Origin: Candidatus Fluviicola riflensis
GTDB lineage: Bacteria; Bacteroidota; Bacteroidia; Flavobacteriales_D; Crocinitomicaceae
Length of the DNA: 64,000 bases
Reading direction: 5' to 3'
Assembly: GCA_002243285.1 (NCBI GenBank)
Contig: CP022585.1
Span: 3,770,641 to 3,834,640 of the forward strand
Part shown: positions 17,062-26,151 of the stretch, one piece after another
Layout of the letters: each line of letters starts with the position of its first letter
Position numbering within the stretch: the first letter of the stretch is position 1
Made by a program: the position numbers and the translations under genes
The notes under the pieces: model-generated
Told to the model about the DNA's origin: nothing
Database searches by the model: none
Seen by the model: only the letters and a program-made list of their open reading frames with translations

Positions 17062-17835
17062 TTATGGTTGTTTCAAATGAACGGCAATCCCGAATTTCAG
17101 GTTAAACGAATGCGCTTTGTGGATGTAATCCTGTTGATCATCGTAGGTGCTGGTGAGGTTCCAAACCCAACTTGGCAATACATACAACGACGTATTTTTA
17201 TTCAATCGCCACTGAAAACCGGCAGAGGCGATCAAGCCCAACCCGAATTCGTTGAAACCTTCTTTACCTTTCAGGGTTTCTTCACCTGCTGATCCGAGTG
17301 TTGAGTTCCATTTTTGTTCCTGACGAAAACCTGCCAGCAATTGTGGTTGGATTCCACCGCCGACAAAAACTCTCAGGTCTTTTCCGTAGGTAAAAAACAC
17401 CTGAATAGGCATCGCATAATAGGAATAACGCGACGTATAACTAAAGGTACTATCCGAATTGGGATCGTCGAATTCGTAACTTTCCCCGAAACGATCCAGG
17501 GCAAAGCCTGCATCATAGGATATGAATTTACTGACGCGATTACGCACACCAACCTGGAACGACCACGCTTTTAAGCCGGTTTCATCAGCACGGGCACCAA
17601 GCGGAGCACCAAAAGGCGCTTTATTTGATTCCAGATCGCGATTGGCATATACCCTCCCGGCACCCAAATAAAAAACAAATTCATCCAGACCTTCTGTCGG
17701 AACACGGCGTGCTTTCACCGGTTCTACTTCCTCAATAGGCGTTTCTTCTTCCACTTTTCCAGTGGAAATCTGACCTGTAACCGGCAGGGTAATTACAATA
17801 AATCCTGCGAGTACCAACTGTTTGAATAAATCCAT
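17062..17835 (-). CDS. Outer-membrane beta-barrel protein (PorT/OmpL-like)
   Basis: A 257-residue exported protein from the ATG at 17835 (MDLFKQLVLAGFIVITLPVTGQ, a signal peptide); the longer frame upstream would bury it. The mature part begins with a Glu/Val/Pro-rich linker and continues with amphipathic strands rich in aromatic residues and glycine (FYLGAGRVYAN, WSFQVGVRN, FVGGGIQPQLLAG, GLGLIASAGFQWRLN, SFNLKFGIAVHL) typical of outer-membrane beta-barrels of the OMP_b-brl_2 kind. Its role is unknown. It is divergent from the AsmA-like gene, 83 bases away. Confidence 0.78.
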   Translation of the reverse strand: MDLFKQLVLAGFIVITLPVTGQISTGKVEEETPIEEVEPVKARRVPTEGLDEFVFYLGAGRVYANRDLESNKAPFGAPLGARADETGLKAWSFQVGVRNRVSKFISYDAGFALDRFGESYEFDDPNSDSTFSYTSRYSYYAMPIQVFFTYGKDLRVFVGGGIQPQLLAGFRQEQKWNSTLGSAGEETLKGKEGFNEFGLGLIASAGFQWRLNKNTSLYVLPSWVWNLTSTYDDQQDYIHKAHSFNLKFGIAVHLKQP

Positions 17836-17918
17836 TATTTTAGCGTTTGATATAAACTTTCCGCAAAAGCGGGAAGCAACATTAGTCACAAATTTCGTAA
17901 TCCTTAACAAACTCCGCA

Positions 17919-20813
17919 ATGGCAGCAAAAGAAAAAAAGGTAAAAAAGAAAAAAAGCTGGTTTCGCCGCATCTTGAAATGGTTCGCATATACCATCCTGT
18001 TTCTCATTGCAGCCATCATTATCATTCCGATTGTTTTCAAAGATGAAATCAAGGAAATGGTGTTGGACGAAGTGAATACCATGCTGAAAGCCGATGTTGA
18101 AATCAAAGACTTCGACCTTACTTTTTTAAGTACGTTTCCTAATGTTACCATTCAGTTGTATGATGTTTCGGTAACAGGTAGAACGGAATTCAAAGGTGTT
18201 AAGTTGGCGGAAATCAAACAAATTGAAGCACATGTAGGTTTGTGGGATGTTATCGGGGGCGATCAGATCGAGATCGATGAAGTGCACGTAACCGATGCTA
18301 CGTTTGATGTGCGTGTGGCTCCGGACGGAAAAGCGAACTACGATATCGTGATCCCAACCGAAGAATTACCGGCCGATAAACAGGAAGAACCGTCCAATTT
18401 CAAGCTTTCTTTGCAGGAATATTCCCTTTCGAACATCAACCTTGTGTATGACGACCAGGCTGGTGATATGTACGCGAAAATCAAAAATCTCAACCATACC
18501 GGAAGCGGTGATTTAACGGCAGATGTGATTGATTTCGTTACCTCAACTACCATTGACGAGATGACTTATGAAATGGAGGGTCTGAGCTATTTATCAAAAG
18601 TAAAAACCAAAGCAGATGCCACTCTTTTGATGGAATTCACTGAAACGACTTCAAAATTCACGCTGAAAGAAAACAACTTCGAACTGAACAATTTTCACTT
18701 CGGAATTGATGGTTTCTACGAAATGCTGGCCGATCACGATCAAATGGACCTAAAACTGAACGCGAAAGAAATTACGTTCAAAGATTTGTTGTCATTGGTG
18801 CCTAGTTTCTACCAGTCGGGCTATGAAAGCATGATTGCGACAGGAAACGTAAAAATGGGCGGCGAAGTAAAAGGCCGGATGGATGACAAAAATATGCCGG
18901 GCTGGGATTTCGGATTGGATGTGAACAAAGCGAAAATTAAATACCCTGATCTTCCCGGAGCAATCAGCAACATTACCGTGAAAGCGGGATCGAAATTTGC
19001 TGGTGGTGAAAACCTCGATAAAATGACGTTGGATGTGGATAAATTCCACGCTGACTTTGTAGGAAATGTGATCGATGCACGTTTAAAAATGCGAAATCCT
19101 ATAACCGATCCGTTACTAGATTCGAAGCTAACAGCGAAAATCAACCTGGCTACTTTGGGTAAAGTAATGCCGTTGGCTGAAGGTGAATCATATAAAGGAA
19201 GATTGAACGCCGATGTTGTGGTGAATGGCCGCATGAGCGCGTTGGAACGTGAAGATTACGAAGCATTCAAAGCGCTTGGAACGCTGGAATTGTTCGATAT
19301 GCTGTACAAAAGCAAAGATTTGAACGAAGATGTTGCGATTTCGAGTATGGTATTCCGATTTAGTCCAAAAAACTTAGCCCTCGAAAAACTGAACGCGACG
19401 ATGGGTAAAAGCGATTTTGCCATGACCGGAACCATTGACAATTACATGGGCTACATTTTCAGGGATGAATTATTGAAAGGTGATTTCACCTTCAACAGTA
19501 ATAATCTCGACCTTGATCAGCTAATGGGTGTTACGGGAAGTCCGGCGGCTTCGTCTGGAGCTTCGACAGCTGCAACTTCAAGTGAAGAAGGCGAACCGGT
19601 ATTGATTCCTGAAAATGTGGATTTCAACCTCAATACATCGATCAAAAAGATCAAATACAACGGAATTGACGTGAACAATGTCAACGGAAACGTAAACATG
19701 AAAGAAGAAGTGGCTTCGTTGAACAACATGACCATGCAAACAATGGGTGGAACGGTTGGTTTGAAAGGAAGTTACAACACCAAAGATCACAACAAACCGG
19801 GAATCGATTTCGGCTATAACCTGAAAGACATCGATATTCAAACGCTGGCGAAAAACTTTGTGAGTATTGATAAACTGGCCCCGATTGCCAAGTACACGAA
19901 AGGGAAAATTTCATCGAATCTGGATATGAAATCGTCATTGACGAAGAACCTGGAGCCGATTTACTCTTCATTGACCGGTGGCGGTGATTTGTATACCAAT
20001 GCGGTGACCATTTCAGGTTTTGAACCGTTGACAAAACTCGGTGAGGAATTAAAGATCAGTAAACTGGCGAATCAAACGATCAAAGACGTGAAAGCCAAGT
20101 TCAAGTTTACTGACGGAAAAGTGGTATTGAGTCCGTTCAACGTGATGCTTTCGGGAATTGACACACGTGTTGAAGGTTCTACTTCATTCGAGCAGGCCAT
20201 CGATTACAAAATGACGATGAACATTCCGAAGGAAATGATTCCGGCGGGGATGATTAAACTGGCCGAACAAGGTTTGTCGAAAGTAAACGGCGTGGTTCCG
20301 AAATTGAATGTGGGAAGTATTCCGGATGTGATTCCGGTGAAAGCATTGGTAGGCGGAACGGTGATGAAACCGAAAATCACAACCGACTTCAAAGACGCCT
20401 TGCTGAAAGCAACCGGTAATTTCAAAGACGACCTGATTGACAAAGGCAAAGAACTGGTCGACAAAGCGAAAGATTCGGTGAAAACAATTATCAATGATAA
20501 AGTTGATGAAGTGAAAGAAGACCTGAATGCGAAAAAGAAAGAGATTCTTGACAAAGCTCAAAAAGACGCTGACAAAGCCAAAGCAGAGGCGAAAAAACTA
20601 GCTGATCAAGCACGTCAGGAAGGTGAAAACACCTGTGACGCCGCTTACAAAGAGGCGGGCAGCAATCCGATTAAGAAAAAAGCGGCTGATGTAACCTGTA
20701 AACAAGCAAGGAAAACTGCTGAAAACAAAGCCAAGAAGATCGAGGACGAAGCCCAGGAAAAAGCTGACGGCATTATGGCTAGAGCACGGGAAAAGGCAGA
20801 TCAGGTGAAATAA
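17919..20813 (+). CDS. Large AsmA-family protein with a coiled-coil C-terminal tail
   Basis: A 964-residue protein: a lysine-rich start, one transmembrane helix (about 22-40), then a long beta-rich domain of the AsmA family typical of envelope-spanning lipid-transport or assembly proteins (for example FKDEIKEMVLDEVNTMLKADVEIKDFDLTF, the usual opening after the helix). The AsmA C-terminal region is around residues 590-780. Unusually, the last 150 residues form a highly charged Lys/Ala/Asp/Glu-rich helix (KDSVKTIINDKVDEVKEDL onward) with two cysteines (CDAAY and CKQAR), likely a coiled coil. Function in the envelope is inferred from the family. Confidence 0.85.
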   Translation: MAAKEKKVKKKKSWFRRILKWFAYTILFLIAAIIIIPIVFKDEIKEMVLDEVNTMLKADVEIKDFDLTFLSTFPNVTIQLYDVSVTGRTEFKGVKLAEIKQIEAHVGLWDVIGGDQIEIDEVHVTDATFDVRVAPDGKANYDIVIPTEELPADKQEEPSNFKLSLQEYSLSNINLVYDDQAGDMYAKIKNLNHTGSGDLTADVIDFVTSTTIDEMTYEMEGLSYLSKVKTKADATLLMEFTETTSKFTLKENNFELNNFHFGIDGFYEMLADHDQMDLKLNAKEITFKDLLSLVPSFYQSGYESMIATGNVKMGGEVKGRMDDKNMPGWDFGLDVNKAKIKYPDLPGAISNITVKAGSKFAGGENLDKMTLDVDKFHADFVGNVIDARLKMRNPITDPLLDSKLTAKINLATLGKVMPLAEGESYKGRLNADVVVNGRMSALEREDYEAFKALGTLELFDMLYKSKDLNEDVAISSMVFRFSPKNLALEKLNATMGKSDFAMTGTIDNYMGYIFRDELLKGDFTFNSNNLDLDQLMGVTGSPAASSGASTAATSSEEGEPVLIPENVDFNLNTSIKKIKYNGIDVNNVNGNVNMKEEVASLNNMTMQTMGGTVGLKGSYNTKDHNKPGIDFGYNLKDIDIQTLAKNFVSIDKLAPIAKYTKGKISSNLDMKSSLTKNLEPIYSSLTGGGDLYTNAVTISGFEPLTKLGEELKISKLANQTIKDVKAKFKFTDGKVVLSPFNVMLSGIDTRVEGSTSFEQAIDYKMTMNIPKEMIPAGMIKLAEQGLSKVNGVVPKLNVGSIPDVIPVKALVGGTVMKPKITTDFKDALLKATGNFKDDLIDKGKELVDKAKDSVKTIINDKVDEVKEDLNAKKKEILDKAQKDADKAKAEAKKLADQARQEGENTCDAAYKEAGSNPIKKKAADVTCKQARKTAENKAKKIEDEAQEKADGIMARAREKADQVK

Positions 20814-20840
20814 TTGGTTAACCTATACATAAAAACAATA

Positions 20841-20866
20841 TAGGCTCGGGATACGTTCCGAGCCTA
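20841..20866. repeat. CTCGGG/CCCGAG hairpin repeat, copy 2, between convergent genes
   Basis: TAGGCTCGGG, loop ATACGT, TCCGAGCCTA, with one G-T pair in the stem. It lies between the convergent AsmA-like and ChaN-like genes and is followed by CTGTTTTTT, so it could terminate transcription of the plus-strand gene. Confidence 0.65.
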
Positions 20867-20880
20867 CTGTTTTTTATCAA

Positions 20881-21741
20881 CTACATTGTCCTGGTCATCC
20901 CGTTTGGAACCACCAAAATAAAATCGGCTTTTTGTAAATATTCCTTTTCCAGTTTTTTCAGATCGCCTTGCGTCACAGTAGAAATGGTGATCACTTTTAC
21001 CTGCGGTTTTGATTGCTGCAGGTACCAGACAATGCTTTGGTGAAAATCGCTGTGATATGAGCCGTTGAGATGTAGAAAATGCGTTCCTTCCTCCCAGTTT
21101 TCAACCATCGAATAGGCCATTGTGGCATCTTTGATCGCTTGCGAAAGCGCAAAATTCAATCCGCTGGCGTGCATTTCTTTTCCCATTTTGATCAATTCTT
21201 TGTATTGCGAAAGCGTTGTATCCATTGGAAAAGGTAGCGGGCAAATCCATTTTTTCTCGGCTTCGGAAATCGAATCAAGCGAGATCAATCCTTTTTTAAA
21301 AACACGTGATGCATAAGTCCGTGGAATATTGGTAGCGATATACGGAATCTTATTGTCACGGGCATAAGTCAGCAATGGCAAGTAATCGGAGCTAAAATTC
21401 GACCACATTTTGGAAGAGTCCTGTAATGTTTTTTCATTCCATTCGCCCGACAAAAAACGATTGACTGCGGCTTGCTGGTTGCGTTCAAACATTTCGGCGC
21501 CGAGTTTAAAATCAGCTCCATGTTTGACAAATAATTCCTGCGCCAATAGGTTTTGCATCCAATGCGCAATTGGGTCATCGTGCAATTCACCGAAAAAAAC
21601 CGCATCTGCGGGTAACAATGCTTTTACCACTTTCTCAAATGAAACCGGTTTGCCTGAACCCGTAAACCATTGATAAGCCTGGGGTGATTGCGCCAGCAAA
21701 TGTGTTGACGCCAGCAGGAATGTAATGAGTACAATTTTCAT
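20881..21741 (-). CDS. ChaN-family exported protein (heme/iron-related fold)
   Basis: About 286 residues from the ATG at 21741, chosen because it starts a clean signal peptide (MKIVLITFLLASTHLLAQ); there is no lipobox Cys, unlike Campylobacter ChaN. The ChaN domain is recognised by AVFFGELHDDPIAHWMQ, GAEMFERNQQAAVNRFLSGEW and the C-terminal HLNGSYHSDFHQSIVWYL. ChaN binds heme in Campylobacter; the residues around the conserved histidines could bind metal or heme here. No heme-uptake gene is adjacent, so the substrate is unknown. Confidence 0.82.
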   Translation of the reverse strand: MKIVLITFLLASTHLLAQSPQAYQWFTGSGKPVSFEKVVKALLPADAVFFGELHDDPIAHWMQNLLAQELFVKHGADFKLGAEMFERNQQAAVNRFLSGEWNEKTLQDSSKMWSNFSSDYLPLLTYARDNKIPYIATNIPRTYASRVFKKGLISLDSISEAEKKWICPLPFPMDTTLSQYKELIKMGKEMHASGLNFALSQAIKDATMAYSMVENWEEGTHFLHLNGSYHSDFHQSIVWYLQQSKPQVKVITISTVTQGDLKKLEKEYLQKADFILVVPNGMTRTM

Positions 21742-22088
21742 AATGGATTGAATCAAATCGGCACTAAGATAAAACAAAGTGGTTTTAAAAATGGAGCTCA
21801 ATGTTAATGGGTACGATCATGGCTAACTATTTTTGAAAGAAGAATCATGACAAGATAGCTATATTGTTTCCCAGAAAGGGAGTTAGGTATATTACTTACA
21901 CAAGAAAAAAACTATCCCCGCAATAGATTGTTTTTAAAGCTGGATTCTGAACTCAAATCGAACTTGCCCCCTTCAGGAATCAAATAAGCGAATCAATTTT
22001 TCCATGATTTTTTATATACAACTCTTGTGTATACCATACGAAACCAACCTTTCGTCTATTTTGGTGTTCATTTGCTCGAAATGATGTT

Positions 22089-22096
22089 TATTTTTG
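22089..22096 (+). promoter_or_regulatory. -7 element (TATTTTTG) directly before the LtaS-like gene
   Basis: Matches TAnnTTTG and ends 4 bases before the ATG at 22101, implying a leaderless or nearly leaderless transcript. The remainder of the 21742-22088 gap shows no gene or repeat. Confidence 0.5.
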
Positions 22097-22100
22097 TAGC

Positions 22101-24005
22101 ATGTTCCAAAAATGGCGCGCTTATTTTCCCCCGTACGTTCAATCGCTACTCGCGCGACTTTTGGTGGTGACGATCATCCTCACTATTACACGGGTTATCT
22201 TTTATATCAACAACAGCAGTTCTTTTAGTCAGGTTGCGCTTTCCGACTGGTTTGCCGGCATGTGGTTTGACCTCATCACGATTTGTCTCATCTTCTTACC
22301 TTACATAACACTGGCTATTTCCCCGTTTCCGTTTCGGGAAAACCGTTGGTATAAATTGCTGCTGAAAATTACGTTTTATATCCCGTTTTTGACTGCCGTA
22401 AGCCTTAACCTGGTTGATACGGAGTATTTTAATTTTACCCAAAAACGATCAACTGCCGATTTGTTTGCACTGGTTTCAGCCGGAAATGATGTAGGGCAAT
22501 TGCTCACGACATTCATCAAGGATTTTTGGATACTGATCGTTTGTTTCATTGTTTTGTACATCGGGATGGTATGGATGTATCGCAAAACCGAGCCTAAACG
22601 TTTTGAAAAGAAGTTCTACAAACGTTCCTGGAAAAAAGAATCACTTTTCTTTCTGATGATTATGCCGATTGTGATCTTAATCGGCCGTGGAGGTTTTTCC
22701 CTGAAACCTGTCAACATCATCGATGCAACGTTGTATACCGAACCGCAAAACACGGCATTGATCCTGAACACACCGTTTACGATTGTGAAATCTTACGGTA
22801 AAGACGATTTGGTGGAAAAGGAATATATGAGCCTGAAAGAAGAGCGTAAACTCTACAATCCGGTGCGTCAAACCATTCCGCAGAATCTTTTACCCGACAA
22901 CACCAACGTGATGGTAATCATGCTGGAAAGTTTCGGGAACGAATGGGTCGGCGCATTTAATGACACCACGAGTTACACGCCCTTCCTCGATTCACTCATC
23001 GGCGAATCATGGGTGTTTGAATACGGTTTTTCCAATGGTAAAAAATCGATTGAAGCCGTTCCGTCTATTGTGTCGTCGTTGCCGACATTGATGGACAATC
23101 CATACATTTCTTCGCCTTATGCAAGTAATTCTATTCAAACGCTGCCCGGTATTCTGAAAGAGCACGGCTATTCGACTGCTTTTTATCACGGCGCCACCAA
23201 TGGTTCCATGCGTTTCAACAGTTTTGCAAAACAAGCCGGTTTTGATAAATACTTTGGGCGATTTGAGTACAACAACGACAAGCATTCCGACAAAACGTGG
23301 GGAATCCTGGATGAATATTTTAATCCGTGGACAGCCAAACAGTTGACCAAGCAGAAAACCCCGTTTTTCGCCACCTTGTTTACGCTTTCGTCACATCACC
23401 CCTATTACGTTCCACCGCATTGGAAAGGAAAACTACGCGTTGGAAAGGAGCCAATTTGCCGCTCGATTCACTACGGTGATGTGAGTTTAAAAAAGTTCTT
23501 CGAACAAGCTAAAAAAGAACCTTGGTACAACAATACGTTGTTTGTACTGGTGGCCGATCACACACCTTCTACGAGCAGTTCGTTTTACAGCAAACGCACG
23601 CAGATGTACCGTATTCCGATCTTGTTTTTCCACCCGCAAAAAGGAAAATTGCCGAAGAAACGTGAGAAAGTCATCTTCCAGCAAATCGATATTATGCCAA
23701 CCATTTTGGATTTGGTGAATATCAATACACGTTATTATTCCATCGGACAATCGTATTTTTCGGGTAAGCGGAAAGAAGCAATTACGTACCTGGAAGGCTC
23801 TTATTATTACTTTGAAGACGAATACATGCTCGTATTTTCGGGCGACGAACCGCGCAGTTTGCGGAAATTTGCCGGAAAAGGGGCCAATTCGAAAAGCTAC
23901 ATTCCGGTAAACAGCAAAAGAGGAAAAGCGATGACACGTCAACTCCGGGCGATCATCCAACGTTACAATCGTGATTTGATTCACAATCAAACACACGTGA
24001 AATGA
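22101..24005 (+). CDS. LtaS-like phosphoglycerol transferase (sulfatase fold)
   Basis: A 634-residue membrane enzyme: five transmembrane segments in the first 215 residues, then an extracytoplasmic sulfatase-fold domain. MLESFGNEW (first metal-binding Glu), SNGKKSIEAVPSI with Ser316 where LtaS has its nucleophilic Thr, SSHHPYYVPPHWK and VADHTPS are the catalytic-site motifs. LtaS-type enzymes move glycerophosphate from phosphatidylglycerol to an acceptor and release diacylglycerol. In a Gram-negative the acceptor is unknown (periplasmic glycan, lipid or protein). The 4-base ATGA overlap with a diacylglycerol kinase-like gene supports this chemistry. A phosphoethanolamine transferase role is the main alternative. 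Confidence 0.88.
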   Translation: MFQKWRAYFPPYVQSLLARLLVVTIILTITRVIFYINNSSSFSQVALSDWFAGMWFDLITICLIFLPYITLAISPFPFRENRWYKLLLKITFYIPFLTAVSLNLVDTEYFNFTQKRSTADLFALVSAGNDVGQLLTTFIKDFWILIVCFIVLYIGMVWMYRKTEPKRFEKKFYKRSWKKESLFFLMIMPIVILIGRGGFSLKPVNIIDATLYTEPQNTALILNTPFTIVKSYGKDDLVEKEYMSLKEERKLYNPVRQTIPQNLLPDNTNVMVIMLESFGNEWVGAFNDTTSYTPFLDSLIGESWVFEYGFSNGKKSIEAVPSIVSSLPTLMDNPYISSPYASNSIQTLPGILKEHGYSTAFYHGATNGSMRFNSFAKQAGFDKYFGRFEYNNDKHSDKTWGILDEYFNPWTAKQLTKQKTPFFATLFTLSSHHPYYVPPHWKGKLRVGKEPICRSIHYGDVSLKKFFEQAKKEPWYNNTLFVLVADHTPSTSSSFYSKRTQMYRIPILFFHPQKGKLPKKREKVIFQQIDIMPTILDLVNINTRYYSIGQSYFSGKRKEAITYLEGSYYYFEDEYMLVFSGDEPRSLRKFAGKGANSKSYIPVNSKRGKAMTRQLRAIIQRYNRDLIHNQTHVK

Positions 24006-24925
24006 AAAAAAAGATCCGTTTTATCATCAATCCGATTTCGGGAGGCGTAAAAAAAGCCAAGGTTCCGCAAATGATTGAGGAGCATTTGGATCATTCGCTT
24101 TTCGAGTACGATATTGCCATTACCCAATACAAAAAACACGCGAAATCCATTGCTGAAGAATCGGCCCGCGAGGGAATCGATATTGTGTGTGCGGTGGGTG
24201 GCGACGGATCGGTACATGAAGTAGGAACCGCATTGGTCGGCACAAAATGTCATTTGGCGATTATTCCAACAGGATCAGGAAACGGATTAGCACGCCATCT
24301 GAAAATTCCGCTGAAAACGCCGATGGCCATTCAAAACATCAATGGTTTGTACAGTTTGCTCATGGATACCGGACTAGCCAATGACAAACCTTTTCTGGGT
24401 GTAGGCGGCTACGGTTTTGATGCGTTCATTGCCAAACGGTTCGACGAATATCACATCCGCGGTTTCTGGGGTTATACCCAATTGGTATATGAAGAATACT
24501 TTTCATATAATCCGCCGAAAATGAAAATTCAGTTGGAAAACGAAACGATTAAAGGTAAATTCCTGCTCGGTTCCATTGCCAATTCTTCTGAATTTGGAAA
24601 CGGTTTCTGTATTTCACCGAAGTCGAATGTTCACGACGGAAAAATGGAATTTGTGATGCTTTCGAAGTTTGCTTTCTGGAAAACTCTTGGCATTCTTTCA
24701 CGCTTCTTTTTCAAACGGATCGAAGGCTCCAAACACATTCGTATCGTGTCGTTTGAAAAGGCGCGAATCATTTTAGAAGTTCCGCTGGCGCATTATGACG
24801 GCGAACCGTTTGAGGTCCGCAAAGAAATCAACATTCAGATCATCCCTCAAAGTTTATACGTATTGGCCGGAAAAGGTTATTTTCAACAACATCAATTACC
24901 ACTTCCCGGTGTAACGGAAGGTTAA
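24002..24925 (+). CDS. Diacylglycerol/lipid kinase family protein
   Basis: A 307-residue cytoplasmic lipid kinase of the DAGK catalytic-domain family (YegS/DgkB-like). It has FIINPISGG near the N-terminus, the nucleotide-binding VGGDGSVHEV (residues 65-74) and IIPTGSGNGLARHL. It overlaps the LtaS-like gene by 4 bases, so translation is coupled. The likely job is to rephosphorylate the diacylglycerol released by that enzyme to phosphatidic acid for phospholipid recycling, as DgkB does in Gram-positive bacteria. YegS-like kinases can also use other lipids, so substrate is inferred from context. Confidence 0.88.
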   Translation: MKKKIRFIINPISGGVKKAKVPQMIEEHLDHSLFEYDIAITQYKKHAKSIAEESAREGIDIVCAVGGDGSVHEVGTALVGTKCHLAIIPTGSGNGLARHLKIPLKTPMAIQNINGLYSLLMDTGLANDKPFLGVGGYGFDAFIAKRFDEYHIRGFWGYTQLVYEEYFSYNPPKMKIQLENETIKGKFLLGSIANSSEFGNGFCISPKSNVHDGKMEFVMLSKFAFWKTLGILSRFFFKRIEGSKHIRIVSFEKARIILEVPLAHYDGEPFEVRKEINIQIIPQSLYVLAGKGYFQQHQLPLPGVTEG

Positions 24926-24952
24926 ATTCATTCACTTCAAAAACTCCGCATT

Positions 24953-25414
24953 ATGTTCATTGATATCGATTTAGAAAGCATCTTATCTTACCTCAACAGG
25001 CTTACACCAAACACCAAACCGCAATGGGGACAAATGAACGCACAGCGCATGGTAGAACATTTAACGGATACTATGCAGATAGCGACCGGTAAAAATCCGC
25101 AGCCACTCGAAATTCCGGAAGACCGGATAGAACGCATGCTCACCTTTTTAGATTCGGACAAACCGATGGCACAAAACATTGCTGTTCCGTTTGCTACGCC
25201 TGAAATGAATCCCGTATTGCGTCATGATGAACTCGAACTGGCGATTGACGAGTTTGTGGAAGAATGGCTGTATTTTGAAGAAGTATTCGAATCTGAACCC
25301 GGAAGAACAGCAATTCATCCTTTTTACGGCCCGCTCAATTACGAGCAATGGTCACGTTTATCGCAAAAACATCTGACGCATCATTTCACGCAATTCGGGT
25401 TGGTGAAAGGCTAA
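24953..25414 (+). CDS. DinB-like/DUF1569-type protein
   Basis: A 153-residue cytoplasmic protein. QWGQMNAQRMVEHLTDTM near the N-terminus and HPFYGPLNYEQWSRLSQKHLTHHFTQFG at the C-terminus are the hallmarks of the DinB-like four-helix bundle of the DUF1569 group, in which spaced histidines may bind a metal. Catalytic function is unknown; some relatives carry labels taken from fusions to phenylacetate-pathway enzymes, which are not supported here. It begins 27 bases after the lipid kinase gene and may be its last co-transcribed neighbour. Confidence 0.75.
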   Translation: MFIDIDLESILSYLNRLTPNTKPQWGQMNAQRMVEHLTDTMQIATGKNPQPLEIPEDRIERMLTFLDSDKPMAQNIAVPFATPEMNPVLRHDELELAIDEFVEEWLYFEEVFESEPGRTAIHPFYGPLNYEQWSRLSQKHLTHHFTQFGLVKG

Positions 25415-25439
25415 AATGAGTTTTTGAAATTTTCAGCAA

Positions 25440-25505
25440 GTTCGGGATCTTACGAACGCGTTCCCAATATTCCGAACTTCCGCTCGTGTTCGTAAGATAG
25501 GGAAC
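25440..25505. repeat. Intergenic inverted repeat with ATCTTACGAAC arms
   Basis: ATCTTACGAACGCG (25447-25460) pairs with CGTGTTCGTAAGAT (25485-25498) with one mismatch; weaker pairing extends the arms to about 21 bases (25440-25460 with 25485-25505). It follows the end of the DUF1569-like gene. No T-run follows. It may be a REP-like element. Confidence 0.55.
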
Positions 25506-25732
25506 TTACCCTCGATTTTGACACCCAAATTTAGGAGATTCAAAACCTGGCTCACTAATAATCTTGTTTCAAAAGCTACTCCTTAGTTAAATGTTAATAA
25601 TCAATCACATTTTATTTCAGTGAAGATAAAATAGTGTTTTTCATTCGTTTATGTATTTATTTTACACACTTTTTTCGGTTTACCGCAACTAAAATTGTGG
25701 TTTACCGATGTGTTCCTTTCATACTCATCCCT

Positions 25733-25740
25733 TAGTTTTG
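25733..25740 (+). promoter_or_regulatory. -7 element (TAGTTTTG) of the 25761 gene
   Basis: Matches TAnnTTTG and lies 20 bases before the ATG at 25761, supporting that start over the TTG at 25755. The rest of 25506-25732 is AT-rich and without visible features. Confidence 0.45.
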
Positions 25741-25760
25741 GCATGATTTAGAAATTGCGC

Positions 25761-26144
25761 ATGAAAACACTACAACTTATTGAGGTCATGAACACATTGG
25801 AGATTGTTACTGAGCTGAGAAAAAACATTACCAATCACTTTTGGAAGGACTACGGATCCGAAATGAAAGTTAAGCTCGGCATGAGTGACGCTGCGATGCT
25901 TTCCTTTGAAATTTCAAAAAACGGGCGTGTGGCTATTTTTAACAAAGTCATTCGAAATCAGGCTCCTCAAGCAGACAACAATCAGAGTCATTACTCTTAC
26001 GAAACCGCCGAATTCGGTGATATAGAAATGTTAATAAAGGAAGTACAGCGTTATTTATCGGATGCGAAGAATGCTGCACATCAGCACGAGCATTTTTCTA
26101 CGATTATTCTGAATACGGAGAATTTTATTGCGAAGTGTAATTAG
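25761..26144 (+). CDS. Small uncharacterised protein
   Basis: About 127 residues from the ATG at 25761 (MKTLQLIEVMNTLEIV); ATG 25788 is also possible. Not recognised. It is a soluble, mixed alpha/beta-looking protein without signal peptide or membrane segment, His/Asn-rich in its second half (NAAHQHEHFSTI). The candidate -7 promoter element in front supports its being a real gene. It stands alone between an inverted repeat and a REP-like cluster. Confidence 0.55.
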   Translation: MKTLQLIEVMNTLEIVTELRKNITNHFWKDYGSEMKVKLGMSDAAMLSFEISKNGRVAIFNKVIRNQAPQADNNQSHYSYETAEFGDIEMLIKEVQRYLSDAKNAAHQHEHFSTIILNTENFIAKCN

Positions 26145-26151
26145 CTTTTAT

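Noticed and set aside
20881..21741. ChaN-like protein as a surface lipoprotein
   Set aside because: The signal peptide has no Cys at the cleavage site, so lipid anchoring is not supported.
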